Part shown: positions 20,917 to 31,900 of the stretch, piece after piece
How positions within the stretch are numbered: the first letter of the stretch is position 1
Layout of the letters: each line of letters begins with the position of its first letter
NCBI GenBank assembly: GCA_014381755.1
Contig: JACNLB010000083.1
Span: forward strand, 1 to 61,096
Length of the DNA: 61,096 nt
Reading direction: 5' to 3'
Source: Fidelibacterota bacterium
GTDB taxonomy: Bacteria; Fidelibacterota; Marinisomatia; Marinisomatales; TCS55
Position numbers and translations under genes: made by a program
Notes under the pieces: model-generated
Databases searched by the model: none
Seen by the model: the letters and a program-made list of their open reading frames with translations, nothing else
What the model was told of the DNA's origin: nothing

Positions 20917-23874
20917 TTAAAACGGATTTACCAGCGTCAATCGTAGATAATTATTGGGAATTTCTTTATCTTTCCAAAGATTAAAATCTTGGGCTGTTCC
21001 GTAAGCAACGAGAAAACCCAATACATTTACCCGCAGTTCATAACCACCGGTGAATAGCCAATCATTTTTTTCTCCATCTGAAAACCAGGCATTTCCAAAA
21101 TCTAAAAATGCAGCAACTGATGCCTGTGGAGACCCAATTCGTGATTCAAGCGTTCCAAAAACCAGCCGATCACCCAACCGCCAGTCATTCCAGCCCCGCA
21201 AGTGAACAACCTCATCCGTACCCAAAATATTGTTGCCGCCTATATAGATTGGTGTATCATTTGTAATCGCCGGCATATCCTGGGGCGGAGGAGTATCTCC
21301 CAGCATGGTTACTGACTTTACACGGCCGAATAAAACAAACGGACTTTTTTTATGAGGCAGAAAATTGATAAAAGCATCCGTTGTAATCCGTGTATAATCA
21401 AAATCTCCGAATAAACTGGAGTTAGCATATTCTAGTTGAAAATTTAATCCATGTCCTTGTTTGGGTATCATAAAATTTTGCTTATGAGGCCTTCGATCCA
21501 AAAATGTATAGGAAAAACTAATCAATCCTTCCTTCCCGGAAACAGGCATGGGTAAATAACGGGTTGAATCCAACGTAATATATTCATCCGTTTCAGGATC
21601 AATGTCCCGGATAACAATTGCATCCCTGTCTGTGAATTTTAATCCTGCACCAAACGAATGATTGGTAGACATGCTGTTTCCAGCATTGTAAGGCAAAACT
21701 GTATTGAAAGAAAGACTGGTATTTTCTTCTAACAATCCCCATTTTGAGCGATCGTAGGATTTGGCTAAAAAATCTAATTCTGAAGCAAACGTAACGAACC
21801 ACATGGGACCACTCATTGCATTGACATATTGCAGCAGCATGCGGTGAGTACCATTTTCCGTAAGGTCAATAAGTCCAAGCCCAAAAAATATATGACGACT
21901 CATGGCATCCGCCCATTGAGTCATTCCAAGAATCTCATAACCCAATGGTAATACCAATGTTGTCATATGCTTAATTCCCAGCAAGGGTGTATAATCATGT
22001 ATTTCTACAATATGTACATCTTTCTTTGGATGTATATCCTGCAGCAACACCTCGGGAGCGGCGTTGCGCCAATCGGTGTAATGTTCTCTTAAAACAAGAT
22101 TTTTTGTCGTAATCTCACGGTGGGGGTCCACATTTACTATTCGTATCGTATCTACGTCGGGGAGTGTCGTGGCCATAATTGTACTGTCTACAGGTGACCA
22201 TTGGGCTGCCCAAACAGCATCGCCAACATCGGACACTTGTTTTGATTCGCCGGTAGCTACATCCACTGTATGAATATTGGGCGTAGAACCGGCGTGAGAC
22301 GTATAGGAAACAAAATCACCACCGGGATGCCAGACGGGATTATAGTCCGCTGCAGGATGGACTGTCAATCTGCGAACGTCTCCGCTAGCCAAGTCCAGAA
22401 TGTGTAAATCCAGGTTAGCTTGCTGATCTGCCATGGCAAAAACGATTGAATTCCCATCAGGAGAAAAGTGGGGATTAATAATCTGGGTGTCATAATCGTA
22501 TTGAGTAATCTGCTGCTTTTCCGTTCCGTCTGCCTTCATTAATAATAAATTTGCTACACTGTTTTCATGGGTCACATATACAATTTGATTTCCATCAGGA
22601 GACCAATCCGGATACGTTGCCCGTGCAGATTTAGTAAGCCAAACGGTTTTTTCAGAATCCAAATCATATACCTTAATGTCATTAACCATGGATTGGTTTT
22701 TTCCAAAATGGTATTTAGCATACGCCAGTTTTCGGCCGTCCGGTGACCAATTCATGTATTTATGAAACTTTCCATAATCCACTTCATCTTTATCCCAAAT
22801 GACAATGGGTTTAGGCTTTTTCTTTTTCTTCTCTTCTTTTTTATCCTTGCCAAATAATTTCGCAAAAAACCCAGGTTTTTTTCCTTCATCCTTATCCTTC
22901 AATAAGGCTTCTTGCCTTTCTTCCCGTTTTTCACGCTCCTTGGTCGTATCGCGTTGCAAAACATATAAAGACATATCACGTTGGTCTTTATTGTCAATTC
23001 CTGCCATGGCAATCTGGGTACTATCACTGAAAAATGAAAAACCAAGAATTTTCTTCATTGGCAGTGTCACTACTTTACCAATTTCTTCGATAGCTTCTTT
23101 CTGTGCTCTGTAGCCATAATAATACGTATTCATGTGCCGACGCCAGTCTTCGTTGAACTGCTCAACTGTAATACCCGTGTGTTTTTTAAATGCTTCGTCA
23201 AACATGAATAAACCCATTCCATTGCGTTCGGATAAAGTATTGACGATAGTTGAGTCGCCAAACCTGTCTGACCAGTACAGCAGTTTGGAATAACCGTCAT
23301 GATGGGGATCCATTTCATCCATCTTATTTTTTAATACATGAAATTTGTGGCTGATGTCTGCACGATATGGCCGCCAATGTTCTGTTTCATATTCAGCAAG
23401 GCCTTCCACGACCCAGCCGGGTATTTGTGATATTAAAAATGACCAAGGTTCCGGCAGCCATGTTTTAACTCTATGAAAAAAGACGATGTGCTGCAGTTCG
23501 TGTGATAGAACCTGATACAGCCATTTTTCATCTTCCAGCCAGATAGCAGCATCGTTCTGATCCACCCAAATAAAGGTCGTATATGTCCATAAGGCGAAAC
23601 CATTCATGATTTCATCTTCGGTTGTAAAAATGATATCAATTGTGGGAATATCCTCCAAGTCCATTTGTTTTAACAGAGTCGAACGAACTTGTTCAGCCAT
23701 GGAAGCACCTTCCCTGGCAATGTCTTCGATTCCCTGATGGTGATGGATACGAAAATGTTCTGTTTCGATCGTAGTCCATTCCAGTTCACCGTGGGTTCTG
23801 CCGGTCCACTGCCATGTTTGTGCCCAACCAATGGATAAGATAAGAAGTAATGCTATTCGGTGTATAATTTTCAT
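20917..23874 (-). CDS. Peptidase-MA-like HExxH domain + TolB-like beta-propeller + Omp85-like C-terminal barrel
   Basis: VLSHELQHIVFF; repeated WSPDG.K..Y blades; C-terminal LRGWNDWRLGDRLVFGTLESRIGSPQASVAAFLDFGNAW. Confidence 0.75.
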   Translation of the reverse strand: MKIIHRIALLLILSIGWAQTWQWTGRTHGELEWTTIETEHFRIHHHQGIEDIAREGASMAEQVRSTLLKQMDLEDIPTIDIIFTTEDEIMNGFALWTYTTFIWVDQNDAAIWLEDEKWLYQVLSHELQHIVFFHRVKTWLPEPWSFLISQIPGWVVEGLAEYETEHWRPYRADISHKFHVLKNKMDEMDPHHDGYSKLLYWSDRFGDSTIVNTLSERNGMGLFMFDEAFKKHTGITVEQFNEDWRRHMNTYYYGYRAQKEAIEEIGKVVTLPMKKILGFSFFSDSTQIAMAGIDNKDQRDMSLYVLQRDTTKEREKREERQEALLKDKDEGKKPGFFAKLFGKDKKEEKKKKKPKPIVIWDKDEVDYGKFHKYMNWSPDGRKLAYAKYHFGKNQSMVNDIKVYDLDSEKTVWLTKSARATYPDWSPDGNQIVYVTHENSVANLLLMKADGTEKQQITQYDYDTQIINPHFSPDGNSIVFAMADQQANLDLHILDLASGDVRRLTVHPAADYNPVWHPGGDFVSYTSHAGSTPNIHTVDVATGESKQVSDVGDAVWAAQWSPVDSTIMATTLPDVDTIRIVNVDPHREITTKNLVLREHYTDWRNAAPEVLLQDIHPKKDVHIVEIHDYTPLLGIKHMTTLVLPLGYEILGMTQWADAMSRHIFFGLGLIDLTENGTHRMLLQYVNAMSGPMWFVTFASELDFLAKSYDRSKWGLLEENTSLSFNTVLPYNAGNSMSTNHSFGAGLKFTDRDAIVIRDIDPETDEYITLDSTRYLPMPVSGKEGLISFSYTFLDRRPHKQNFMIPKQGHGLNFQLEYANSSLFGDFDYTRITTDAFINFLPHKKSPFVLFGRVKSVTMLGDTPPPQDMPAITNDTPIYIGGNNILGTDEVVHLRGWNDWRLGDRLVFGTLESRIGSPQASVAAFLDFGNAWFSDGEKNDWLFTGGYELRVNVLGFLVAYGTAQDFNLWKDKEIPNNYLRLTLVNPF

Positions 23875-24004
23875 TTATTGAAATTCCTTTTTTCGATGAT
23901 TCAGTTTAGGACAAAGATGAAAAAGTTAAGTTGTCAAAAATTGTAAAACGTGATTTTTGTTCCATTGATTGTTTGGTAACGATCATAAACAAATTGACTT
24001 TATA

Positions 24005-24622
24005 TCATGTGTATAATTTAATTCCATTTTCAGCAAGTTCTATTAATGTGCTTTCATGATTATTGTAGAGAATTGTTTTAAACCCCCGTTTCTGCGCCTG
24101 TTCAATATTTACTTCCACATCGTCTATGAATAATGATTCTTCCGGCATAGCACCGGCCAATTTTAATGCTTTTAAATAAATATTTTCATCCGGCTTCCTG
24201 CAGCCTAGGTCAAAGGAATAAAATGCCCGAGTAACATTATTTTGAAAACTAAATCGACTTGCTACTTCATACTTAATGTGTCGGGGATTTGTATTAGATA
24301 GCAGAAAAACATTATACAATTGTTTTAAGATTGGAAGTAGCTTTACTGTTTCTGTTTCTGCCACAATCAATTTATTCCAGCCTCGCCAGAAATCATTTTC
24401 TTTCAAACAATTTGGTTGGGGAAGAGCATCTTTCACAGCTCGAAAAAAATCATGATCGGTTAACTTACCAATTTCGTATTGATCATGAACTTCATGGGGG
24501 AAATTGTCTTTAATAACATCAATTGACAAATCTGTACAGTCGCTCCAATATTGTAATGCACGCACATGGTCGATCTCCAGCAATACACCGCCGATGTCAA
24601 AGAAAATGTGTTTAATTACCAC
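24005..24622 (-). CDS. HAD-superfamily hydrolase
   Basis: FFDIGGVLLEID, LLSNTNPRH, ESLFIDDVEVNIEQAQKRGFKTI. Confidence 0.92.
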   Translation of the reverse strand: MVIKHIFFDIGGVLLEIDHVRALQYWSDCTDLSIDVIKDNFPHEVHDQYEIGKLTDHDFFRAVKDALPQPNCLKENDFWRGWNKLIVAETETVKLLPILKQLYNVFLLSNTNPRHIKYEVASRFSFQNNVTRAFYSFDLGCRKPDENIYLKALKLAGAMPEESLFIDDVEVNIEQAQKRGFKTILYNNHESTLIELAENGIKLYT

Positions 24623-25227
24623 TCAAAAGGCCCCTCCACTAAACGCCACAAATACCAGGATGCCAGTGTCCGATAGGGTCGCCACGGTTTTGCTGTTTTG
24701 GTCATGAAATCAGCATCGGGTAATTCATCCAGTCCACAGAATAACTGCAACCCTTTTCGGATGCCCAAATCAGTTACCGGAAATATATCAGGGCGATATA
24801 ATGTGAACATCAAAAACATTTCCGCAGTCCAAGGACCCACACCTTTAATGGATGTTAGTTTTTCAATGATTTCTTCATCCTTCAAAGTATCTATATTTTG
24901 AGTCACAGTTTGTGAATCAAAAGCCGTTGCAATATTATGTATATATGCTGCTTTCTGATTTGATAAACCAACTGCACGAAGTTGATCATGTGTTTTAGTA
25001 AGGACGTCTTGTGGGGATGGATATTTATCCCCAGGAAACAAATCTTTAAACCGATTATAGATGGTAAATGCCGCTTTTCCACTCAACTGTTGATAAACAA
25101 TGGCGCGAACCAAAGCTTCAAAATAATTTGATTCCTTTCGAAATTCCGGTTTTTCAAATTTATCAATCAGGCGAGCCATTTTTACATCAGCATCCCGTAA
25201 ATAAATTAGTCCTTTTTTAATGTTCAT
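24616..25227 (-). CDS. DNA-3-methyladenine glycosylase II (AlkA/HhH-GPD family)
   Basis: YFEALVRAIVYQQLSGKAA, SIKGVGPWTAEMFLMF, D in VTDLGIRKGL. Confidence 0.92.
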   Translation of the reverse strand: MNIKKGLIYLRDADVKMARLIDKFEKPEFRKESNYFEALVRAIVYQQLSGKAAFTIYNRFKDLFPGDKYPSPQDVLTKTHDQLRAVGLSNQKAAYIHNIATAFDSQTVTQNIDTLKDEEIIEKLTSIKGVGPWTAEMFLMFTLYRPDIFPVTDLGIRKGLQLFCGLDELPDADFMTKTAKPWRPYRTLASWYLWRLVEGPFEW

Positions 25228-25964
25228 TTTCCGCACGTATAAATTTGCAACTGACTTTCCGGACCCAAAGGTGTTTTTTCATAATCTCCGTATTTTTCCT
25301 TAATCTTTAGACCCGCATCCATTAACAGCCGATCCATTGTATCAGGGAAAATCATATGCATATCAAATGTGAATACTTCAGGTTCATCTTTGCCCTCATA
25401 ATTGAAAAACCAGTTAATGTGATTTATCTGTGATTCAGTATGATAATCATTTGTTTCGCTCACAATACAATTCATACCATCTGGTGTATCAAATTCCATT
25501 ACATAATATTTTTGCTTGTCACGATACAGAAAAAGAGGGTCAGGAATGAAAGTATCAATTAAAAATGTTCCATCATCTGTTAAATGCTTTTTGATACACT
25601 TGAAAAATGATAGCACATCTTTTTCATTCATTAAATGGAAAATGGAATTAAAGCCAATAAAAATGAAATTGAATTTTTGATCAAGATCAAAGCTCCTCAT
25701 GTCTCCTTCCAATACTGTTGCTTTGTCTCCAAATGATTCTAACTTATTTTTTGCGCATTTAACAAATGATGAACTGGACTCAATCCCGGTGTAATTATGG
25801 CTTTGGTTCAATAGAGGTAATGCCAAGCGTCCCGTTCCTGAACCAAGTTCAAGCACAGGACTACCATATTCATTGGCTGCATTGGTAATAAATTCTATAT
25901 CATTTGTTTTCCAAGTGTGTGCCGCATCGTATAGATCTGGATCAGAATAAATATCTTTAATCAA
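25224..25964 (-). CDS. SAM-dependent class I methyltransferase
   Basis: VLELGSGTGRLALPL motif I. Confidence 0.9.
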   Translation of the reverse strand: MIKDIYSDPDLYDAAHTWKTNDIEFITNAANEYGSPVLELGSGTGRLALPLLNQSHNYTGIESSSSFVKCAKNKLESFGDKATVLEGDMRSFDLDQKFNFIFIGFNSIFHLMNEKDVLSFFKCIKKHLTDDGTFLIDTFIPDPLFLYRDKQKYYVMEFDTPDGMNCIVSETNDYHTESQINHINWFFNYEGKDEPEVFTFDMHMIFPDTMDRLLMDAGLKIKEKYGDYEKTPLGPESQLQIYTCGK

Positions 25965-26061
25965 AATTGATTTCTTTGTTTTTTATTCATATAACTAATT
26001 GATGGTTCTACTACTTAATACTTTAAGCATATTTTTCTGATTTACCCTGTTCTTTTATTTT

Positions 26062-26214
26062 GTCGCCTTGGGAAATTTTATCTAATAAATCAAGGTGGAG
26101 TAAAGGATTAGAATGATTTAGTGTCTGAATACCCGTCCGCCCACTGGCGGATCGGGGATGAGTTTAAATCATTCCCTGAACGACACCGCAGATAGATAAA
26201 TTTTCCACAGCGAC
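26062..26214. repeat. Nested inverted-repeat element (MITE/REP-like or structured RNA)
   Basis: Outer imperfect arms 26062-26083 / 26194-26214; middle GAATGATTTA (26111-26120) / TAAATCATTC (26165-26174); core CCCGTCCGCC-CACT-GGCGGA-T-CGGG (26132-26156). Confidence 0.6.
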
Positions 26215-26303
26215 TGTTTCTTTTGCAGCTGTTTTCTTTGCGTCAAAGAAAAGAGCGAAACTTCATTATAAGATTAGTATTTAGACTTTCTTTCATTAAA
26301 TCG

Positions 26304-27386
26304 TTAGGTAAGCACCACCAATTCCTTGGTGGTTTTATTCAACACTTCACAGCTGTCTTCATGAATAATTACATCATCTTCAATTCGAACACCGCCCCAG
26401 CCTGCTAAATATATTCCCGGCTCAATCGTGACTACATTATTCGCTTCTAGCGTTTGGGTGCTCAATTGACTCAATCGTGGTTCGGTATGAATCTCTAAAC
26501 CCAATCCGTGTCCTGTGCCATGATTGAAATATTCTCCATAACCACATTCAGTAATATAATCCCGTGTAATACTATCTACCTCTTTGCAAGTCATTCCCGC
26601 TTTGGCTGAGTCACATCCTGCCTGCTGCGCTTCCTTAACAGCATTATAAATTTCACGATGCTTATCTGTTGCTTCACCTACGACAGGCGTCCGGGTCATA
26701 TCGGCATGGTAACCGGCAATTTTAGCTGCTGCATCGATAACAATAAAATCCCCTTTTTCAAATGGCCTGTCTCCCGGCACCGCATGGGGCAATGCGCTAT
26801 TCGGACCGCCGGCAACAATGGGAGAATACGCCTCGCCATTGCTTTCCTGGCGATAGCGAGTGACCAGTTGAATTGCCACTTCTTTTTCAGTGGTGCCAAT
26901 TTTAAGCATAGGTAAAATTTCTTCATAAATTGCATCGGTAATTTCTACAGCGGTTCGAATTGCGTCAAGCTCTGATTGATCTTTTACTGCTTGTAGATTT
27001 TCCATGAGCATTGTAGTAGATTCCCAATTAACATTAGAAAACGTGTCCTGCATGGCTTTGAATTGACTAACGCTAGTATGATCACCTTCAAATCCTAACT
27101 TTAAGTTGTTTTGTATCAAGTTATTATTTTTGATTATGGAAAGATGCGTACCAAAATCAATGAACCGCTCCAAACTCTTAACTTGATCTTTAGACTGAAC
27201 ATCATAACGGCCATCAGAAATAAAGTATGATCCGTCAGTCGTAATGAGACATGAAGCAGCAGAGCCGGTAAACCCACAAAGATAACGGATGCTGGTCAGG
27301 TTTGTAAGCAGGATGCCATCCACACCCATTTCAGCCAGTTTATTTTTTAAATTATCTTGCCGTTTGGCAAATATGTGTTCACTCAT
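26304..27386 (-). CDS. Xaa-Pro aminopeptidase (M24 family)
   Basis: FIVIDAAAKIAGYHADMTRT, FNHGTGHGLGLEIHTEPRL, NVVTIEPGIYL. Confidence 0.94.
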   Translation of the reverse strand: MSEHIFAKRQDNLKNKLAEMGVDGILLTNLTSIRYLCGFTGSAASCLITTDGSYFISDGRYDVQSKDQVKSLERFIDFGTHLSIIKNNNLIQNNLKLGFEGDHTSVSQFKAMQDTFSNVNWESTTMLMENLQAVKDQSELDAIRTAVEITDAIYEEILPMLKIGTTEKEVAIQLVTRYRQESNGEAYSPIVAGGPNSALPHAVPGDRPFEKGDFIVIDAAAKIAGYHADMTRTPVVGEATDKHREIYNAVKEAQQAGCDSAKAGMTCKEVDSITRDYITECGYGEYFNHGTGHGLGLEIHTEPRLSQLSTQTLEANNVVTIEPGIYLAGWGGVRIEDDVIIHEDSCEVLNKTTKELVVLT

Positions 27387-27387
27387 G

Positions 27388-28023
27388 CTATTCTTTTAAC
27401 AATTCTAAAATATCTTGTTTTTCACTATTAACACGTTTCTTATCCGATCCCTTTTTCTCCAATATATTCAAGACAGTTAACGCTTGATGGTGAAGACCTT
27501 GATTGCGCAAAACAGCAACCATTGTAAATGTTGCCAGTCTGGGGCTTATTTCTATACTATCAAATTGTTTTTGAGGATGTACTTTTTTAACCTTTTTCTT
27601 TTTTGTTCTTTGGAGTGGTTTTTTTGCTGTTTTGTTCTCCACCCAATCATGGGCCGTTTTGTTACTCGGATCCCACTTCAATACTTGTTGCCATGTTTTA
27701 AGAAGGATGGTATCCGAACGTTCTAATTCAGTTTGTAATTCAGCCAAATTTGTAGCCGCCAGAAAATGTATTGTACCATTTTTTAACACAGATTTAAAGG
27801 ATTGTTCAGCTTTCTTGAGTTCCCCATCCCTACGATCCGTTTTACCCAGTATAAAGAGACCGTCAGCATTCTCTGGATGGTATTCTAAACCAATTTGACA
27901 GACTTTTCTAGCACGATTCAAGTCGCCGTCTTTTAAATAATGCTCTGCCAGGACAGAAAATAAATGAGTCTCAAAATTATCAGCAAAATGAAGCTCCATG
28001 GCTGTGCGGCTGGACAAGTCCAT
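27388..28023 (-). CDS. TPR-repeat protein
   Basis: AEHYLKDGDLNRARKVCQIGLEYHPENADGLFILGKTDRRDGELKKAEQSFKSVLK repeats. Confidence 0.8.
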   Translation of the reverse strand: MDLSSRTAMELHFADNFETHLFSVLAEHYLKDGDLNRARKVCQIGLEYHPENADGLFILGKTDRRDGELKKAEQSFKSVLKNGTIHFLAATNLAELQTELERSDTILLKTWQQVLKWDPSNKTAHDWVENKTAKKPLQRTKKKKVKKVHPQKQFDSIEISPRLATFTMVAVLRNQGLHHQALTVLNILEKKGSDKKRVNSEKQDILELLKE

Positions 28024-28025
28024 GT

Positions 28026-28430
28026 TTAACGGCGATTGGTCTGCACCCAATCTTCAATATAATCGATTGTGTCCTGAACAGGTGTCCCGGGGCCAAATAA
28101 TTTACCTACTCCCACACTGGCCAAAGCTGCCATATCTTTTTCAGGAATAATGCCTCCTCCGGTAAGCAGAACATCATCCAACCCTTTGTGCTTCATTAAT
28201 TCCATCACTTTAGTAAAGATAGTCATATGAGCATTATTCAGGCTGGATAGGGCAATAACATCTGCATCTTCCTGTAGGGCTGCGGAGACGATCATTTCCG
28301 GAGTCTGGCGGAGACCAAGGTAAATCACTTCCATACCGGCATCTCTATAAGCAGACGCCAAAACCTTGATTCCTCGATCATGGCCATCAAGCCCGGGTTT
28401 TGCCATTAATATTCTTATTTTTCGTTCCAT
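28026..28430 (-). CDS. Cobalamin-binding domain protein (methylmalonyl-CoA mutase small/C-terminal type)
   Basis: [36 protein letters not shown]: DxHxxG-type B12-binding signature. Confidence 0.92.
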   Translation of the reverse strand: MERKIRILMAKPGLDGHDRGIKVLASAYRDAGMEVIYLGLRQTPEMIVSAALQEDADVIALSSLNNAHMTIFTKVMELMKHKGLDDVLLTGGGIIPEKDMAALASVGVGKLFGPGTPVQDTIDYIEDWVQTNRR

Positions 28431-28515
28431 AGTCTTTAACTCGATATATTGAAAATTACGACTCTATTGGTGTTGGTTTCAGCCAAATTCCGATATTGCA
28501 TTTTTCTAAAAATGA

Positions 28516-28959
28516 TTATTTTTTGCTATCCAATACAATCGTAACAGGTCCATAGTTTTGGATATTTACTTTCATCATGGCACCAAATTCTCCTGATTGG
28601 ATCGGAACACCTTTATTTTCCAATTTCCTCATAAAATCTTCATATAATGCTTTGCCTTTTTCCGGCGGTGCTGCATGAATAAAACTCGGCCGGCGGCCTT
28701 TTTGTGTATCCGCGCATAATGTAAACTGGCTTACCACCAACGCTGATCCATTTACATCTTTGATTGATAAATTCATTTTTTCATTTTCATCATTGAAAAT
28801 TCGCAAGGCGAAAATTTTATTTACCAAATAATCCGTATCGTTCTTATCATCATCACCCATGACACCCAAGAGGATAACAAGCCCCTGATCTATTTGACCG
28901 ACAACATTATCATCAATCGTTACGTTACCGGTTGTTACCCGTTGTAAAACAGCGATCAA
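28516..28959 (-). CDS. dtd: D-aminoacyl-tRNA deacylase
   Basis: MIAVLQRVTTGNVTI, VVSQFTLCADTQKGRRPSF, GEFGAMMKVNIQNYGPVTIVLDS. Confidence 0.97.
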   Translation of the reverse strand: MIAVLQRVTTGNVTIDDNVVGQIDQGLVILLGVMGDDDKNDTDYLVNKIFALRIFNDENEKMNLSIKDVNGSALVVSQFTLCADTQKGRRPSFIHAAPPEKGKALYEDFMRKLENKGVPIQSGEFGAMMKVNIQNYGPVTIVLDSKK

Positions 28960-31900
28960 TTAGACACCCAGACATTATCTTTACCATAAACATCTCTGAG
29001 CTTTTTAATGAATTCCCGTCCGGATGAAACTCGAATATTATGGGCAAAAATGCGCTGGTCTTTACCTCCGTTTCCTGACATGTGAAACATCAAACCACAA
29101 CTACCGTGATATTTTTGTGCCAATGTATTAAAATCATCCACATCTTTTGGGTTCATTTGATCAAGCTCAAATTTTATATTTACATGTTTGGTATAATAAT
29201 CGCGTGCTTTATCCAGAGTAACAATTTCATCTGCAATGATTTTCAGATCACTGAAATCAGATGTGTCTGTTGGCCGGCCGCTGACAAAAACAATTTCGTC
29301 ATCATCCAATATGTCTTTAAACTTATCAAACACTGAACTGAATGCAAGTATTTCGGCTTGACCTCCAAGACATTCCAATTTGAAAAAAGCCATCTGATTG
29401 TTCTTGCGGTCAAAATGAAGTCTGAATTCCTGAATAGATCCACCAATTCGGACTGTATCCAGTTTTAATTCCTCTACATTTTCAGAGAAATCAAAATTAC
29501 TGAATTCCTCCAAGTCTTCAGCATACTTCAACAAAGGATGACCTGAAAGATATAAACCCAATACTTCTTTTTCCTTTTGTAAAGAAACGCTGTCTGTCCA
29601 ACTTTCAGCACTAACTAACTCAGGAATCATGGATGATTCACCATTGGTTGCCTGGCCAAAAAGATCCACTTGATTGCGGTGCCTATTTTCCTGGATTTGC
29701 TGACCGTACCTTAGGGAAATATCAATGGTTGCAAATTTTTCTGACCTTGTTCCTGCTAAACTATCCATGGCTCCGGCCATGATCAAGCTTTCCAGCACTC
29801 TTTTATTGACCGCTCGCAAATCCACACGAGACGTAAAATCAAATAAAGACTCAAAAGGTCCATCTTTATCGCGAGTAGCCAGGATATGCTCCAGAGCTTT
29901 TGATCCAACATTTTTAATGGCGTTTAGACCAAAGGAAATCGTTTTTTTATCCACCGGACGAAAGTTTATATCAGATACATTTACATCCGGCGCATCCACA
30001 GACATTCTTTGCTTTCGGCATTCATTAATCAAAATAACCACGCGGTCAATATTGGACATTTCGCTTGTCAGATTCGCGGACATGAATTCTGCCGGATAAT
30101 GGGTCTTGAGCCAAGCCGTCTGGTAGGCTACGTACGCATAGGCAGTTGAGTGACTTTTATTAAATCCATACTCTGCAAATTTTTCAATAAGGGCATAAAT
30201 TTCTTCGGCCGTTTTTCGGCCGATATCGTTCCCTTGCGCACCTTCTACAAATTTAACCTTCATTTCATCCATGAGCTTTTTAATCTTTTTCCCCATGGCA
30301 CGACGCATAATATCCGCTTCAGCAAGAGTAAATTTGGCAATCTCATGGGCGATCTGCATCACCTGCTCTTGGTATACAATAATGCCGTAGGTTTCATCCA
30401 ATATATGCTCCAGTGCAGGATGGATATAGGTGATCTTTTTCTTGCCGTGCTTGCGTTTGATAAAATTATCGATATTTTCCATGGGTCCTGGGCGATACAA
30501 GGCATTCATGGCGATGAGGTCTTCGATTTGAGTGGGTTTCAATTTTTTCAAAAATTCGCGCATTCCTGAAGATTCAAACTGGAAAACGCCTATGGTCATT
30601 CCTTTTGCAAACAACTTATACACTTTTGAGTCTTCCATATCAATTTTGGCGATATCTACCTTTTCACCGCGATTTTTCAACAACTTCAGAGCGTGATCAA
30701 TCACCGTCAAATTGCGGAGACCAAGGAAATCCATTTTTAATAAGCCCAGGTCTTCCAGTCCTTTCATATCATACTGACTGGTAATATCGCCCGTATTGGA
30801 TTTGAAAAGGGGTGTGTAGTCTGTCAAGTCTCCCGGTGTAACCACAACACCGGCAGCGTGAGTGGATGCGTGACGATTCATGCCTTCCAGCGTGAGTGCA
30901 TGTTCAATTAATTCTTTATATCTTCCATCGGCAGCTTCCCGCATTTCAGGATTTTGTTTCAATGCTTGATCTAAAGTTACAAACGGTCCAACGGGGATCA
31001 TTTTGGCAATTTTATCCACGTCGCCAAACGAAAAACCAAGTACTCGTCCTACATCACGGACTGCTTGGCGGGCTTTCATTTTTCCAAACGTAATAATTTG
31101 CGTTACGGAATTATCGCCATATTGCTCTTTGATATAATCGATAACTTCACCTCGACGTTCGATGCAAAAATCAATATCAATATCCGGCAGGCTGATTCGG
31201 TTCGGATTTAGAAATCGTTCAAAGAGTAAATCGTGTTTCATGGGATCTATGGTTGTGATATCCAAGGCATAAGACGCCAGGCTTCCCGCAGCAGAACCTC
31301 GACCCGGTCCAACAGGAATACCATTGTCTTTTGCATATTTTACAAAATCCATGGTAATGAGGAAATATCCTGCAAAGCCCATTTTTTTAATTACACCTAA
31401 TTCATGATCCAATCGGCCTTGGAGATCCGGTGTCATATCACCATAAATGTTGCGAACACCATCTTCACATAAATAGCGTAAATAATCATCCGGATCTTGG
31501 GATTGGGCATCTTCAGGGATCGGAAATGAAGGCAGATGATAATCGCCCATGGGTAATTCAAGATCGATGCTATCGGCAATTTTTCGTGTATTTTCCAGGG
31601 CATCGGGAAACTCCTTGAACAAATTATACATTTCATCTTGCGTTTTGAAGTAGAACTCCGGCGTGGCATAGCGCAGGCGGTTGGGATCATCTCTTTCCTT
31701 GCCGGTTCCTAAACAAATATGCACATCATGGGCTTCCGAGTGCTCCCGCTTGGCGTAATGGGCATCGTTTGTTGCAACCAGCGGCAAATCTAATTCCCTT
31801 GCTAATTTTGTAATGAGCTCCACATTGCGTTTTTCCTCATCAATACCATGATTTTGAATTTCCAGGTAATACCGCTCTGGAAACATTTCTGCATATTCTA

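Noticed and set aside
30150-30569. 139-aa plus-strand ORF inside dnaE
   Set aside because: Antisense to conserved DnaE polymerase region with no SD or domain support.
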